This document shows, piece after piece, positions 7,455 to 16,553 of a DNA stretch of 64,000 nt (positions are counted from its first letter, which is position 1; the number at the start of each line of letters is the position of its first letter). The notes under the pieces were generated by a model. That model saw only the letters and a program-made list of their open reading frames with translations. It ran no database searches and was not told where the DNA came from. The position numbers and the translations under genes were made by a program. The DNA is from Bacillus sp. EB01 (GTDB lineage: Bacteria; Bacillota; Bacilli; Bacillales; Cytobacillaceae), in assembly GCF_000613125.1 (NCBI RefSeq), contig NZ_HG964497.1:2270000-2333999 (forward strand), written 5' to 3'.

Positions 7455-9500
7455 ATGACAATTGTTTTTCAAAAGAATCGCATGTTGATGTTGCTGGTGG
7501 CGGTGATGCTTACTGTTTCAACTCTGTTCCCAATGGCTAAGCCTGCGGAGGCTGCAGGCCAGACTCTCTCCTATACTTACAATAACAAAGAATATAAAGT
7601 GTATGTTCCGAGCGGATATAAAAGTGGCACCCCAGTTCCTGTAGTAGTCATGCTGCATGGATGTACTCAGGACCCAACCCAATTTGCAACCGGCACCAAA
7701 ATGAATACTATTGCGGAAAGGGAAACGTTCCTTGCTGTTTACCCTGACCAGCCTAAAACGGCACATACGAATAAGTGCTGGAAATGGTTCGATTCAGCCC
7801 ATCAATCTCGTGGCGCAGGAGATGCTGCCCATATTGCCGGGATTACTGCAGAGGTGAAAAAGAATTTCTCCGTCGACAGCAATAAAGTATATGTTGCTGG
7901 GCTTTCAGCTGGAGCTGCAATGGCGGTAATCATGGGGGCGACTTATCCGGATGTATTTGCCAGCATAGGGGTAGGTGCTGGACTGGAGTACAAATCCGCA
8001 ACTACCGAAAACGGTGCCTGGACTGTGATGCTTAACGGCGGCCCGGATCCGGTCCAGCAAGGAACTGCAGCGTATAAAGCGATGGGAGCTTACAAAAAAG
8101 TCGTTCGAACCATCGTCTTCCACGGAACATCTGACTATACTGTAAAAGAAATCAATGGACATCAGGTTGCTTCACAATGGGCTCAGACAAATGACCTTGC
8201 GTCTGATGGGATTGATAATAATAATATAGATGATACCGCTGATGAAACGATTCAAGGCCAGGTAAGCGGCGGCAGGAAATACACTCGTTATATTTACAAA
8301 GATGAAAATGGAAAATCAATCGTTGAAAAATATATTGTAGATGGAATGGGCCATGCCTGGTCTGGCGGCGATGTTGCCGGATCGTATACTGACCCGAATG
8401 GACCGAACGCTAGTGAAATCATGTGGGAGTTTTTCAAAAACAATCCGAAAACTGAGGATACAACTCCACCCCAAACACTCGCCACACCAAAGGGAGGAAA
8501 TTACTCCTCAGCTGTTGCAGTAGAATTAACGGCTAATGAACCTGCTACAACCTACTATACAACTGACGGAAGTACACCAACGAAGAGCTCGAGCAAATAT
8601 ACTGCACCTATCACAATTAGCTCTAACACAACGTTGAAATTCTTCAGTGAGGATGCCGCAGGAAACATGGAACAAGTTATAAATACTGAAACATACACAA
8701 TTTCAACAGTGGTAGATACAACATCGCCCGTGACAACGGCTTCGCCTGCTGGTGGCTCGTATGCCAACTCAGTCGCTGTGGAGCTGTTGGTCAACGAGCC
8801 AGCGACTACGTATTACACGCTGGACGGAAGCACGCCGACTCTCAACTCGGCCGTCTATCGTGAAAAAATCTCGATTAATTCAGATGCAGTTTTAAAGTTT
8901 TTTAGTGTGGATACTGCCGGCAACAGCGAGCAAGTTAAAACCGAAAATTATGATATTACGATAACAAACAGCAGCACAACCTTTACAAGTATTGCCGCTG
9001 AAGACGGCTTTGCCGGAATGTATATGGCGGATGGCCACAGCAGTTCGGTAACCAAAGTTGGGGACAAAGGCATGAGCAACAGGGACACATACAGAAGCAT
9101 CCTATCCTTTGATACGAGCAGTTTGAGTGACACAGCTACAGTTACAGGAGCCAAGCTGAGAGTATACCGCAAAACGATGGCCGGGTCTGTAAACTCTCTG
9201 TCAGTCAGCATGATCCGCGGGAACTGGTCAACGTCGAGCAGTCTTGAACAGGCCGATTACGGTGCAACTGCTTCGACCAATGGATTGCTTGATTTTGTAA
9301 CTATGTCCGTCCCTGCAGAGAACAATGGTTACACTGAAATCAGTCTTCCAGCTAGTGCCTTGGAGTTTATCAACAAAAACGGCCGCACTCAATTCCGGTT
9401 GAAGGCCAACACTCTTGCGGACTTCGCTTCAGATGTACTAGAACTATATGGTGGCGAAACACCTGATTACGCACCGCAGCTTATAGTAACTACAAACTAG
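7455..9500 (+). CDS. Secreted PHB-depolymerase-type esterase with two CHB_HEX_C-like repeats
   Basis: A 681-residue exported protein. Signal peptide about 1-33 (hydrophobic core, cleavage near AEA). The alpha/beta-hydrolase domain of the esterase PHB family (about 36-330) shows LHGCTQ, the nucleophile elbow GLSAGAAM (Ser151), FHGTSDYTV (Asp227) and GMGHAWSGG (His300), a complete catalytic triad. Two tandem chitobiase-C-terminal-like modules follow (about 338-415 and 420-498), each with TTYYT and DGSTPT phrases. A C-terminal beta-sandwich module (about 505-680) resembles DNRLRE-type substrate-binding domains. It probably hydrolyses extracellular polyhydroxybutyrate or a polysaccharide ester. 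GTGGAGG precedes ATG 7455, and a cre-like box lies upstream. Confidence 0.87.
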   Translation: MTIVFQKNRMLMLLVAVMLTVSTLFPMAKPAEAAGQTLSYTYNNKEYKVYVPSGYKSGTPVPVVVMLHGCTQDPTQFATGTKMNTIAERETFLAVYPDQPKTAHTNKCWKWFDSAHQSRGAGDAAHIAGITAEVKKNFSVDSNKVYVAGLSAGAAMAVIMGATYPDVFASIGVGAGLEYKSATTENGAWTVMLNGGPDPVQQGTAAYKAMGAYKKVVRTIVFHGTSDYTVKEINGHQVASQWAQTNDLASDGIDNNNIDDTADETIQGQVSGGRKYTRYIYKDENGKSIVEKYIVDGMGHAWSGGDVAGSYTDPNGPNASEIMWEFFKNNPKTEDTTPPQTLATPKGGNYSSAVAVELTANEPATTYYTTDGSTPTKSSSKYTAPITISSNTTLKFFSEDAAGNMEQVINTETYTISTVVDTTSPVTTASPAGGSYANSVAVELLVNEPATTYYTLDGSTPTLNSAVYREKISINSDAVLKFFSVDTAGNSEQVKTENYDITITNSSTTFTSIAAEDGFAGMYMADGHSSSVTKVGDKGMSNRDTYRSILSFDTSSLSDTATVTGAKLRVYRKTMAGSVNSLSVSMIRGNWSTSSSLEQADYGATASTNGLLDFVTMSVPAENNGYTEISLPASALEFINKNGRTQFRLKANTLADFASDVLELYGGETPDYAPQLIVTTN

Positions 9501-9514
9501 TACGGTCAAAACAG

Positions 9515-9555
9515 CCAGTGATCGCATTGTTGGAGTCTGCAATCACTGGTTTTTT
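9515..9555 (+). terminator. Terminator of the esterase gene
   Basis: An 8-bp stem CCAGTGAT/ATCACTGG (9515-9522, 9542-9549) with a 19-nt loop and a TTTTTT tail. Confidence 0.8.
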
Positions 9556-9584
9556 CTCGCTATTAATTGGGATAGGCCGGTGGT

Positions 9585-9805
9585 TTTCGAGTACAAGTCG
9601 ATGCTGTTGGACCAGTAAAATGTCCTTGGAACAGGTTTTCGAGTACATTTTGATGATGCCGTACCGGTAAAATGTCCTTGAAATAAGGTTTCGAGTACAA
9701 ATCGATGCTGCTCATACAGTAAAATGTCCTTGAAATACGATTTCGAGTACATTTCGATACTGTTGGACGAGTAGAATGTCCTTTGAAAAAAGGTTGCGAA
9801 TACAA
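9585..9805. repeat. 52-bp tandem repeat array 2
   Basis: Units start at 9585, 9637, 9689 and 9741 (52, 52, 52 and 53 bp), then a degraded partial unit to about 9805. The unit is the same family as the 641-869 array: TTTCGAGTACA at the start, TAAAATGTCCTTGAAA near the end, and a junction dyad CTTGAAA-N5-TTTCGAG. The array fills the gap between the esterase terminator and the phosphotransferase gene and could influence the latter's promoter. Confidence 0.9.
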
Positions 9806-9888
9806 TGAAAATATATATCTCTACTTTAAAAAATTTGTATCTTGCAAATTATAACTATATTAAAATTACTATAAAAGGGGGGCAGTTA

Positions 9889-10752
9889 ATGTTAAATCAT
9901 GTCATTCATCAATTTGGATTGCAGGTACAATCACTGAACGAAGTAGAAGATTCCCATAGCTCAACAGTCTATAAATGTTCTTTGTCTAGCGGTGAACATG
10001 TATTTTTGAAAATACCTTATACCAAATTAAAGTTTCAGCGTGAGTTAGAATCCTATGAAATACTTAAGGGGAAAGTTCCGATTCCTGTTATGTTACAGTA
10101 TTGGACTGGAGATGAGGAGTGTCCAGGAGCTTTTTTGCTATCGGAATTAAAAGGACAGCCATTAACACCCGATGCTCCGCTTACAGTAGCGTATCAAGTC
10201 GGAGTCCTTCAAGCACAGATGCATTCAGTTCATCCACCTGCCGGCAAAGTGTTAACTGGCATAAAAAATGAATTCGATACTTGGTCCCAATTCATTGAAC
10301 AACAATTTTATAGCTTTGCTGAGGATGTAAAGGACGTTTTGGATCCGCAATTATTCAGCAGGGCTATTGAAAAGTTCGAGAATATGAAAAACCAGCTGCC
10401 TTCCCCGGACGGACCAAGTTTTGTACATATGGATTTTCGGCCAGCAAACATTATTGTTGATGGAAATAAAGTATCAGGAATGATTGATTTTGAGAGTGTC
10501 CGGTTTGGTTCGACAGAAGTTGATTTCACCAAACTGTATCGGGATTATTTAAGCTTCGATCCCAGACTGTATAAGTCCTTTCAAGAAGGTTATAACAGTA
10601 TCCGTCCATTAATAGATCTGGAAATCGTATTGCCTTTTTATCAATTCACAGATGCATTCAATAGTATTGGCTGGTGCAAACGCCGTGGACTTGAGAAAAA
10701 CGCAAAATTTTATGGTGAAAATGTAGCGAGGATAAAAACTTTTTTACTTTAG
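9889..10752 (+). CDS. Aminoglycoside phosphotransferase (APH) family protein
   Basis: The 287-residue kinase-like protein has the nucleotide-binding N-lobe (STVYKCSLSSGEHVFLKIPY with the ATP-anchoring Lys) and the Brenner motif HMDFRPANIIVD, whose Asp is catalytic. The metal-binding IDFES follows. The family phosphorylates aminoglycosides, choline, homoserine or similar alcohols; the substrate here is unknown. ATG 9889 follows AAAGGGGGG at a normal distance. An in-frame ATG at 9805 inside the repeat array lacks a ribosome binding site. The gene directly follows the 52-bp array. Confidence 0.83.
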   Translation: MLNHVIHQFGLQVQSLNEVEDSHSSTVYKCSLSSGEHVFLKIPYTKLKFQRELESYEILKGKVPIPVMLQYWTGDEECPGAFLLSELKGQPLTPDAPLTVAYQVGVLQAQMHSVHPPAGKVLTGIKNEFDTWSQFIEQQFYSFAEDVKDVLDPQLFSRAIEKFENMKNQLPSPDGPSFVHMDFRPANIIVDGNKVSGMIDFESVRFGSTEVDFTKLYRDYLSFDPRLYKSFQEGYNSIRPLIDLEIVLPFYQFTDAFNSIGWCKRRGLEKNAKFYGENVARIKTFLL

Positions 10753-11051
10753 GCTCTGTTAGTATTCATTGTTGAATTTTGTTGAGGTATGAGAAAATTA
10801 ATAGGGGGAGAATTTCCGGTTATTGTTCGCACGGGCACCTTAAGGAGTAGAAATAAGCGGAGAAATTCCACTTAGCCTCTAAAAATAGGTCCAAATTCAA
10901 TGATTGCGGTATAATAAGCGGAATAACTACCCTTATTTTAAGGGAAATATAGGTATTTCCCAATTTAACTGGAATAACTCCCCTTATTTTTAATACAGAG
11001 TGAAATCAACCTTCAGCAAAAACAGCGCCTTACTTTAAAATCAAATCAATA
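10753..11051. other. Intergenic region with short repeated motif
   Basis: No gene seen. The motif GGAATAACTnCCCTTATTTT occurs twice, at about 10919-10939 and 10970-10990, and related AATAAGCGGA words lie nearby. These are typical noncoding Bacillus intergenic repeats. Confidence 0.6.
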
Positions 11052-11087
11052 CAAACAAACTCGCCTCAAATGAGACGAGTTTGTTTG
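11052..11087 (-). terminator. Terminator of the subtilase gene
   Basis: A 12-bp perfect stem CAAACAAACTCG (11052-11063) pairs with 11076-11087. An inner CTC/GAG extension and T-rich flanks on the minus strand support use by the minus-strand protease gene. Confidence 0.8.
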
Positions 11088-11098
11088 CACTTAACACT

Positions 11099-14000
11099 TT
11101 ATTTAACAGGGGAGAAGGTGGTTACTTTCAACGCATCCAGATTTACATTTGTACCGGTTGCACCGCTTCTCTTTTTGCCAGTTACGACGATTTTGACGGT
11201 ATGGGATTTTTTCTGAAGATTGGTTGCTTCCCATATTTTCTGTTTGTATTGGCGCTTGGCGGAATACAAATCGACCTGCTTCACTTTTTTTCCGTCGACA
11301 TAGATATCAGCATAGCCCATTGTTTTATCCTTCATCGCATAGAGGGCGACTCCAGTTCCAGTAAAGGTATAGCTGATGCTGCTGCCGGCTTTTTTCGATT
11401 GTAAAAAAGATCCGCCATACGCATATGTTGTTTTTACAGTCGACCAGGTGCCTGCCTTTTTAAAGGCGGCCGCGGTATTTTCTACATGAGAAGTAGTTTG
11501 AACCGCTACTGCAAGCGTATAGCTTCCAGAACCTGTTTTAGCCATAGGAGCCAGGTAATAGGTTCCTGTCTTTTGTGGCTTGAACAAGATTTTCTTGGAC
11601 GACCCGGTTGTGGATACAGATGCAGCAGGAGAACTTCCGAAAATGGAGGTTGTACCTGGCTTGTAAACATTCAGTTTGAAATTGGTGCCTGCAGAGCCGG
11701 ATAAGCTGATTTCATACGTTTTACCTGCTTCAAGCGTCTTTTTCCAAACATCCTGATAATCCTTCAAGCTTGCGTTCAAGCTGCCTTTTGCTTTATCTCC
11801 GGTAAACGGAAGGCTTGCTTTTACATCATCATCGAAGGTATAACGAGTTGAAGAAGAGAGCTTGGTTTCTTCACCTTGTGTATAAAGCGATACAGCATAA
11901 TCATAGGTTTTGCCCGGCTTTGCCGATGTATCGGTAAAGGAAGTTGCAGAAATTGGCTGGGAAGTGAGTTTTGTATACTCTGAACTTGCTGATTCCTTCC
12001 GATAAACAGTGTAGGCCGTTGCCCAGCTGACTGGTGCCCAGTTTACGACTGGATATTTTTTGGATGCACTGTAAGATGCCAGCGGCTTGAGCGGATTATC
12101 CTTGACGATGAAGCGGTCAACGTTAATTGCTGAGGCGCTTTTTCTTGCAGCCGGATCACTCTTTCCAGTCCAGGCAATCTTCACTGAATGCTTGCCGTAC
12201 TCCTGGAATTCCTTTTTAAAGACAGACTGTTTTCCCTGGAAAGTAGGGGAGTACAATGAAACAGGAGTCTGCTTAACACCATCAATGTAAATGTCCGCGA
12301 TGCCCTGGTTTGGGGCCTTGAAAGCCTGCCACTCGAAGCTGTAGCCAACAAATGAGAAATTCACTTCTCCTCTTGAATTAAGAACGCTAGCCATCTCACC
12401 CGAATAGCCTGGATTCTCATCAAGCTCCCAGTTGCCAGTGTAGGCAATGACGGGCATTTCATTTTCGTATGCTCCTCCAAAGTTTCCGGCGAATAGCTTG
12501 TACTTGCCATTCCCTTTGAAGGCGTACACATCGATATAATAAAATCCTGTATAAGGAGCGATGAACAGAATTTGTTCATTCGACGTTCCTGATGTTTCGG
12601 CATAGGCCATTAAGCCTTCTGCACTTGCGACTCCCTCAGCACCTTCTGAATAGACATAAAGGTCAAAGTCGGAACCTTTGTCGCCGTTAAGGGTAATCGT
12701 CATCGCTTCCCCTTCTCTTAATGGAACCGCGAAAACATCATCTTTATCCGTAGTAGAAGAAAGGTCTCCGGAAAGAATGCTTTTTTGTAATGGCAGCCCT
12801 GGCACCGTGTTGTCATCGAACAAGTTGATGTTGGCTGCGTTCACGAGCTTTCCGGATCCCACGATTCCTTTAAGGCTCGGAAGTTCAGTTCCCTGGCTGC
12901 CCAAATAAAGCTTTGCAAAAACAGGGGACATGTTGGAATGCAATCCCATAAATAGTGCAGCGGCACCAGTGGCATGAGGTGCTGCCATCGATGTACCGTT
13001 ATAGTAATCATATGCCTGGCTGTATTCCGAAACATAGTCTAGGGAAAGCTTGGCATTTGGCCCGTTCACCTGGATGAGATCAGAAGGAGGGAAGAGTGAG
13101 TCCCATTTGTCAACATTGAAGGAATCTCCTTCATAAATGCTTCCTTCAACCCCCTTGGTATTCATAAGAGGTGCCATATCTGTCATTACCTTTAAATCTA
13201 GCAACGACGTGACAAACGAAGAGTTGCTCTGTCCGCTTAACACATCCTGGCCAGTCAGCATCAGGCTGCCACCTTCTTTAAGGTAGCCTTCCAGCAAGGC
13301 AACGTCTTCCATCGTGAGTGTTGTTCCTTCATTAGAATTCATGCCAAGCCCGTGGCCGGTAAACCAGATAACAGTATCATAATCTGATAGCTTTTTCGTT
13401 CCTGCACTCTTTGAGAAAGATGAATTGGACGGGATGGTTACAATATCGTATTCCCGATCCTTTAGGAATTCTTTGTAATCCGACAAATAATCCTTGAAAT
13501 AATTTTCTAATAAAGGTTCCCCTTTGACCAGCGATGCAAGGTCGTGCTCATCATCCTGTACCAAGAGGATTTTTGCCGGCTCTTCTCCTGGCTTCAAATA
13601 GCCGAGGGCTTTTTCAAAGGCTAGCTGGCGATTTTCTCCGGTAATCTTTTCAAAACCAACGCCATCAACAATGGCTTTAAAGCCAAATTCCGGGTCAGTA
13701 ATTTGCGCTAAGGCCCCAAATTCTCCTCCAAGAATCTTCTTAAATTCATCAATCGGGAATTTAGGGACCGAGCTTAGGACGTCCACACCTGGTGCCGCCA
13801 CATCCACGGAATAGGTGCCATAATTTGAAAAATTAGCCCGCTTGCCCTGGTTGTCTACTGCGGCAACAGAGAGGATGTTAGCATTCGGGTAGGCGGCAGG
13901 ATAAAATTCCATTTGATCCATGTTCATACCCTCATTACCCGCAGCTGCCACAAACAGGCAGTCGCAGTTTTCTATCGCCTGTTGTAGAAGGGGATCGTAC

Positions 14001-15022
14001 ATATCTCCGCCCCAACTATTGTTCGTCAGCTTTACACCCATTTTTTTCGCATATTCAATTGCTGCAATGGCTCCGGCAGTATCTCCGCCCCAAGGTCCAA
14101 GGAATTTAAGCGGCATGATTTTGACGTTTGGTGCAACACCGACAACACCGGTATTGGAGCTTGTATCATTGCCTTCCAATGCAGCAGCGATGGTTCCGGA
14201 AACGTGTGTCCCATGATCGTCGCCATCGAGAGCATCGAAGACAGTATTATCATTATTGAAAAAATCCCAGCCATTGATATCGTCAATATAGCCATTGCCG
14301 TCGTTATCAATACCGTCGCCGGCTTTTTCACCTTTATTTGTCCAAATTTTATCCTTCAGGTCAGGATGGTTGATATCAACACCTGTATCGATGACCCCAA
14401 CAATGACTTCTTTCAAATCCTTATATGTAGACCATGCCTCCGGAACATCGAGATCGATGTCCTCTTTTCCGGCGATTCCCTTGATAGGCTGGCCGGTATT
14501 ATGGAGTCCCCATAGCAGGTCATAGTGGTTTGCAGTCTCTCCTGAAGCTTGATAGAAGTAGTTTGGTTGAACCGAAGCAACATTGGGATTTGCTTTCAAT
14601 TCTTTGACGAAAGCTTGTGTATCCTTACCTTTTGGGACTTCAACCACAACGGAATTTAGAGATTTCAGCTTGGTGGAAGCCTTTAGTGAAAACTTCCGGT
14701 GCAAAAATTGAATGGAGGAATCCGCCACACCATTTTTATATGTAATAATATATTCGCCTGGCACTGCTTTTGCAGGTTTTTTTCCTGATGTCCTTTCCTT
14801 GAACTTCTTAGCAATCGGGTTTTCCTTTTGATTGCTAATGGTATTCTTTTTGGTGGTTTCGGCTTTCTTAGCTAACAGAGTGCTCTTTTTTGCGTTACTT
14901 TGTGAGGACAGTGAAGTGGATGAGCTGGCTGCAAATGCCGCGTTATTGGTTCCGGCGGGAAGTGCAATGGAAACCGTTAGCAGCGAAGCAAGAGTCATCG
15001 AAAGCAGCTTTGATTTTTTCAT
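11099..15022 (-). CDS. Large secreted S8 family serine peptidase (subtilase)
   Basis: The 1307-residue exported protease has a signal peptide (about 1-31), a Lys-rich spacer, a propeptide (about 85-158) and a catalytic domain. Active-site residues are Asp212 (GVIDTGVDINHP), His270 (DDHGTHVSG), oxyanion Asn363 (AAGNEG) and Ser678 (NGTSMAAPHATG). Asn-to-Ser spacing is about 315 residues, against about 66 in subtilisin. The roughly 250-residue insert (about 418-665) contains a glutamine-amidotransferase-like fold signature (KILLVQDDEHD, VIWFTGHGLG, LKEGGSLMLTGQD). Downstream lie two pre-peptidase C-terminal modules, one fibronectin III-like module and two copies of a beta-sandwich with DIYVDGKK-type phrases. 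AAAAGGAGA precedes the ATG. It should degrade extracellular protein. Confidence 0.9.
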   Translation of the reverse strand: MKKSKLLSMTLASLLTVSIALPAGTNNAAFAASSSTSLSSQSNAKKSTLLAKKAETTKKNTISNQKENPIAKKFKERTSGKKPAKAVPGEYIITYKNGVADSSIQFLHRKFSLKASTKLKSLNSVVVEVPKGKDTQAFVKELKANPNVASVQPNYFYQASGETANHYDLLWGLHNTGQPIKGIAGKEDIDLDVPEAWSTYKDLKEVIVGVIDTGVDINHPDLKDKIWTNKGEKAGDGIDNDGNGYIDDINGWDFFNNDNTVFDALDGDDHGTHVSGTIAAALEGNDTSSNTGVVGVAPNVKIMPLKFLGPWGGDTAGAIAAIEYAKKMGVKLTNNSWGGDMYDPLLQQAIENCDCLFVAAAGNEGMNMDQMEFYPAAYPNANILSVAAVDNQGKRANFSNYGTYSVDVAAPGVDVLSSVPKFPIDEFKKILGGEFGALAQITDPEFGFKAIVDGVGFEKITGENRQLAFEKALGYLKPGEEPAKILLVQDDEHDLASLVKGEPLLENYFKDYLSDYKEFLKDREYDIVTIPSNSSFSKSAGTKKLSDYDTVIWFTGHGLGMNSNEGTTLTMEDVALLEGYLKEGGSLMLTGQDVLSGQSNSSFVTSLLDLKVMTDMAPLMNTKGVEGSIYEGDSFNVDKWDSLFPPSDLIQVNGPNAKLSLDYVSEYSQAYDYYNGTSMAAPHATGAAALFMGLHSNMSPVFAKLYLGSQGTELPSLKGIVGSGKLVNAANINLFDDNTVPGLPLQKSILSGDLSSTTDKDDVFAVPLREGEAMTITLNGDKGSDFDLYVYSEGAEGVASAEGLMAYAETSGTSNEQILFIAPYTGFYYIDVYAFKGNGKYKLFAGNFGGAYENEMPVIAYTGNWELDENPGYSGEMASVLNSRGEVNFSFVGYSFEWQAFKAPNQGIADIYIDGVKQTPVSLYSPTFQGKQSVFKKEFQEYGKHSVKIAWTGKSDPAARKSASAINVDRFIVKDNPLKPLASYSASKKYPVVNWAPVSWATAYTVYRKESASSEYTKLTSQPISATSFTDTSAKPGKTYDYAVSLYTQGEETKLSSSTRYTFDDDVKASLPFTGDKAKGSLNASLKDYQDVWKKTLEAGKTYEISLSGSAGTNFKLNVYKPGTTSIFGSSPAASVSTTGSSKKILFKPQKTGTYYLAPMAKTGSGSYTLAVAVQTTSHVENTAAAFKKAGTWSTVKTTYAYGGSFLQSKKAGSSISYTFTGTGVALYAMKDKTMGYADIYVDGKKVKQVDLYSAKRQYKQKIWEATNLQKKSHTVKIVVTGKKRSGATGTNVNLDALKVTTFSPVK

Positions 15023-15064
15023 TTAAATCTCCTTTTCTAGTATTTTGTACTGCGATAGAGTGGC

Positions 15065-15085
15065 AGACAAGAGCCTGGCTTGTCT
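15065..15085. repeat. Inverted repeat in the subtilase 5' leader
   Basis: Perfect 7-bp arms AGACAAG and CTTGTCT are separated by 7 bp. They lie between the candidate promoter and the start codon, so they could be an operator or an mRNA hairpin. Confidence 0.5.
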
Positions 15086-15125
15086 AGTAAAAAAACAGCA
15101 AACCTAATTTCTCTCACACTCTCTT

Positions 15126-15153
15126 AGTATAATTTATTTCCTTATTTTGTCAC
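15126..15153 (-). promoter_or_regulatory. Candidate sigma-A promoter of the subtilase gene
   Basis: On the minus strand, GTGACA (15153-15148) and TATACT (15131-15126) are separated by 16 bp, giving a leader of about 100 nt before the subtilase ATG. Confidence 0.4.
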
Positions 15154-15278
15154 ATCTAAATATTCCGACAAAAATCGATAAAGTTGATTTCGGCCGTTCC
15201 TTTTTAGTGATATACAAGAATATGTTTGGAACTGATTATGATAGATATAAAGGAAAGAAATTTATTGCATAAAAAAAA

Positions 15279-15297
15279 CCACTAAATCAATTAGTGG
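15279..15297 (-). terminator. Terminator overlapping the stop of the 83-residue gene
   Basis: The hairpin CCACTAA...TTTAGTGG is followed on the minus strand by eight T residues. Its stem includes the TGA stop codon at 15287-15289. Confidence 0.85.
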
Positions 15298-15538
15298 AAG
15301 GTTCTAGATTACTATTCAATACCTCAAGTATGGTATTTACAGCTAAATTTACATCTGTAAAAACTTTCACAGAAGCGCTTTCCAGGTACGTAATCTGATA
15401 TGCGTGAAAATTCTCCTGGGTTATACAACTAACGGTGAGTACCGGCTTTTCATTTTGCGAAAAAGTATGTGTAATTTCTACTTCTTTGTAATAACAAAGT
15501 TCTTCAAGCATTTTTTTTAATTGATCTTCGGGTATCAT
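15287..15538 (-). CDS. Hypothetical protein, 83 residues
   Basis: A small acidic protein with a good start (AAAGGAGA before ATG 15538) and a terminator whose stem overlaps the stop codon, which makes it a convincing gene. The sequence begins MIPEDQLKKMLEELCYYKEV and has an alternating hydrophobic middle, suggesting a compact alpha/beta fold. No family was recognised. It is on the same strand as the subtilase but separated from it by the subtilase promoter region, so it is probably expressed alone. Confidence 0.65.
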   Translation of the reverse strand: MIPEDQLKKMLEELCYYKEVEITHTFSQNEKPVLTVSCITQENFHAYQITYLESASVKVFTDVNLAVNTILEVLNSNLEPSTN

Positions 15539-15970
15539 CTGTACAGTCTCCTTTCCGATTACGGAGGGAGATGACTATGAAAAGTCCCTAAGTAATATTT
15601 ATATTTTACTTTTACATCATACCATTTTTTGGATGTAATTACAACCTCATCAGATTTTAAGCATGTTGTTTAAGGAACATGGGGGTTGTCTATTGTGGAA
15701 TGAGTCCATTATTTATACAGCAGATTTAAAAATTTATGGTTATATATAGATATTCTATGTATATAGTGTTAAGATGTAACGGTAGATTGCTCTTCTTATA
15801 TGCACCAAGTTACCGAACTAGCCAATCTTTTTATACTGGAGATGTACTAAATGGGCACGTTCATTGGGAGTTTGCTAATACTATGAATAATAGCAATGGT
15901 CGTTCGAGTAATTATAGGAAAGACAGATCGCCAGCGAACCACAAAGGGCAGGTTTTTCAACAGATTTAAA
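15539..15970. other. Intergenic region without a clear gene
   Basis: A 77-codon frame at 15736-15969 has no ribosome binding site and no family resemblance and is judged accidental. No repeat or terminator stands out. The stretch probably holds the promoters of the flanking divergent genes. Confidence 0.4.
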
Positions 15971-16507
15971 ATGCTCAATTACCCTGAAAAGGCATTTATT
16001 ATTGGTGTCCTATTCTTTGATATAATTGTCTTTCTATTTTCCACTCAGGATTATTACTTCAGCTTCCTTATATCAACGGGTGTTATGATTCCTGCACTAC
16101 TTATACTTACTGCAATATGTATTATGTTAATTGACCTGAAACTTATCAAGTTTGCGATACCGTTTATTACTTTACTAATTTTGCCTCCCATGGCTTTACT
16201 CTGGCTGTTTCATTCAAACCTTAATTATTCCTATGAAACTGTAATTTCACCGACAGAAGACGAGACAATCCTTATACAACATAGAAATGCTACGCTCGGG
16301 GAGACAAACCATTTTTATAATTTTTATCGAAAAACTACATATCCTGGACTGATGAAAAAAGTAAATCATGATACCGTCCACATAATGACTAGGGGAACAG
16401 CTGCAGACAATTTAGCTGTATTTGGAGTAGACGATGCTGAGTGGGTTAAAGGAGAATATGTTACTTTTCGTTCCCGATATGCAGAAACAAAAGTCGAGCT
16501 AAAGTAA
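15971..16507 (+). CDS. Hypothetical membrane protein, about 178 residues
   Basis: Three hydrophobic segments in the first 90 residues (for example AFIIGVLFFDIIVFLF and LIKFAIPFITLLILPPMALL) are followed by a soluble domain of about 85 residues. That domain opens SPTEDETILIQHRNATLG, a layout seen in bacterial proteins with an extracytoplasmic beta-rich tail such as DUF5412-like proteins; this link is weak. The start is uncertain: ATG 15971 has only a distant GGGCAGG, and the frame is open upstream to ATG 15896, which also lacks a good site. The NUDIX gene follows 46 bp later with its own ribosome binding site. Confidence 0.6.
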   Translation: MLNYPEKAFIIGVLFFDIIVFLFSTQDYYFSFLISTGVMIPALLILTAICIMLIDLKLIKFAIPFITLLILPPMALLWLFHSNLNYSYETVISPTEDETILIQHRNATLGETNHFYNFYRKTTYPGLMKKVNHDTVHIMTRGTAADNLAVFGVDDAEWVKGEYVTFRSRYAETKVELK

Positions 16508-16553
16508 AAATTTTAGGAACTTATATACGTAGAAACTTTCAGGGGGAGATTGA

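Noticed and set aside
15736-15969. 77-codon frame upstream of the DUF5412-like membrane gene
   Set aside because: No ribosome binding site, unusual composition, and partial overlap with the next frame.
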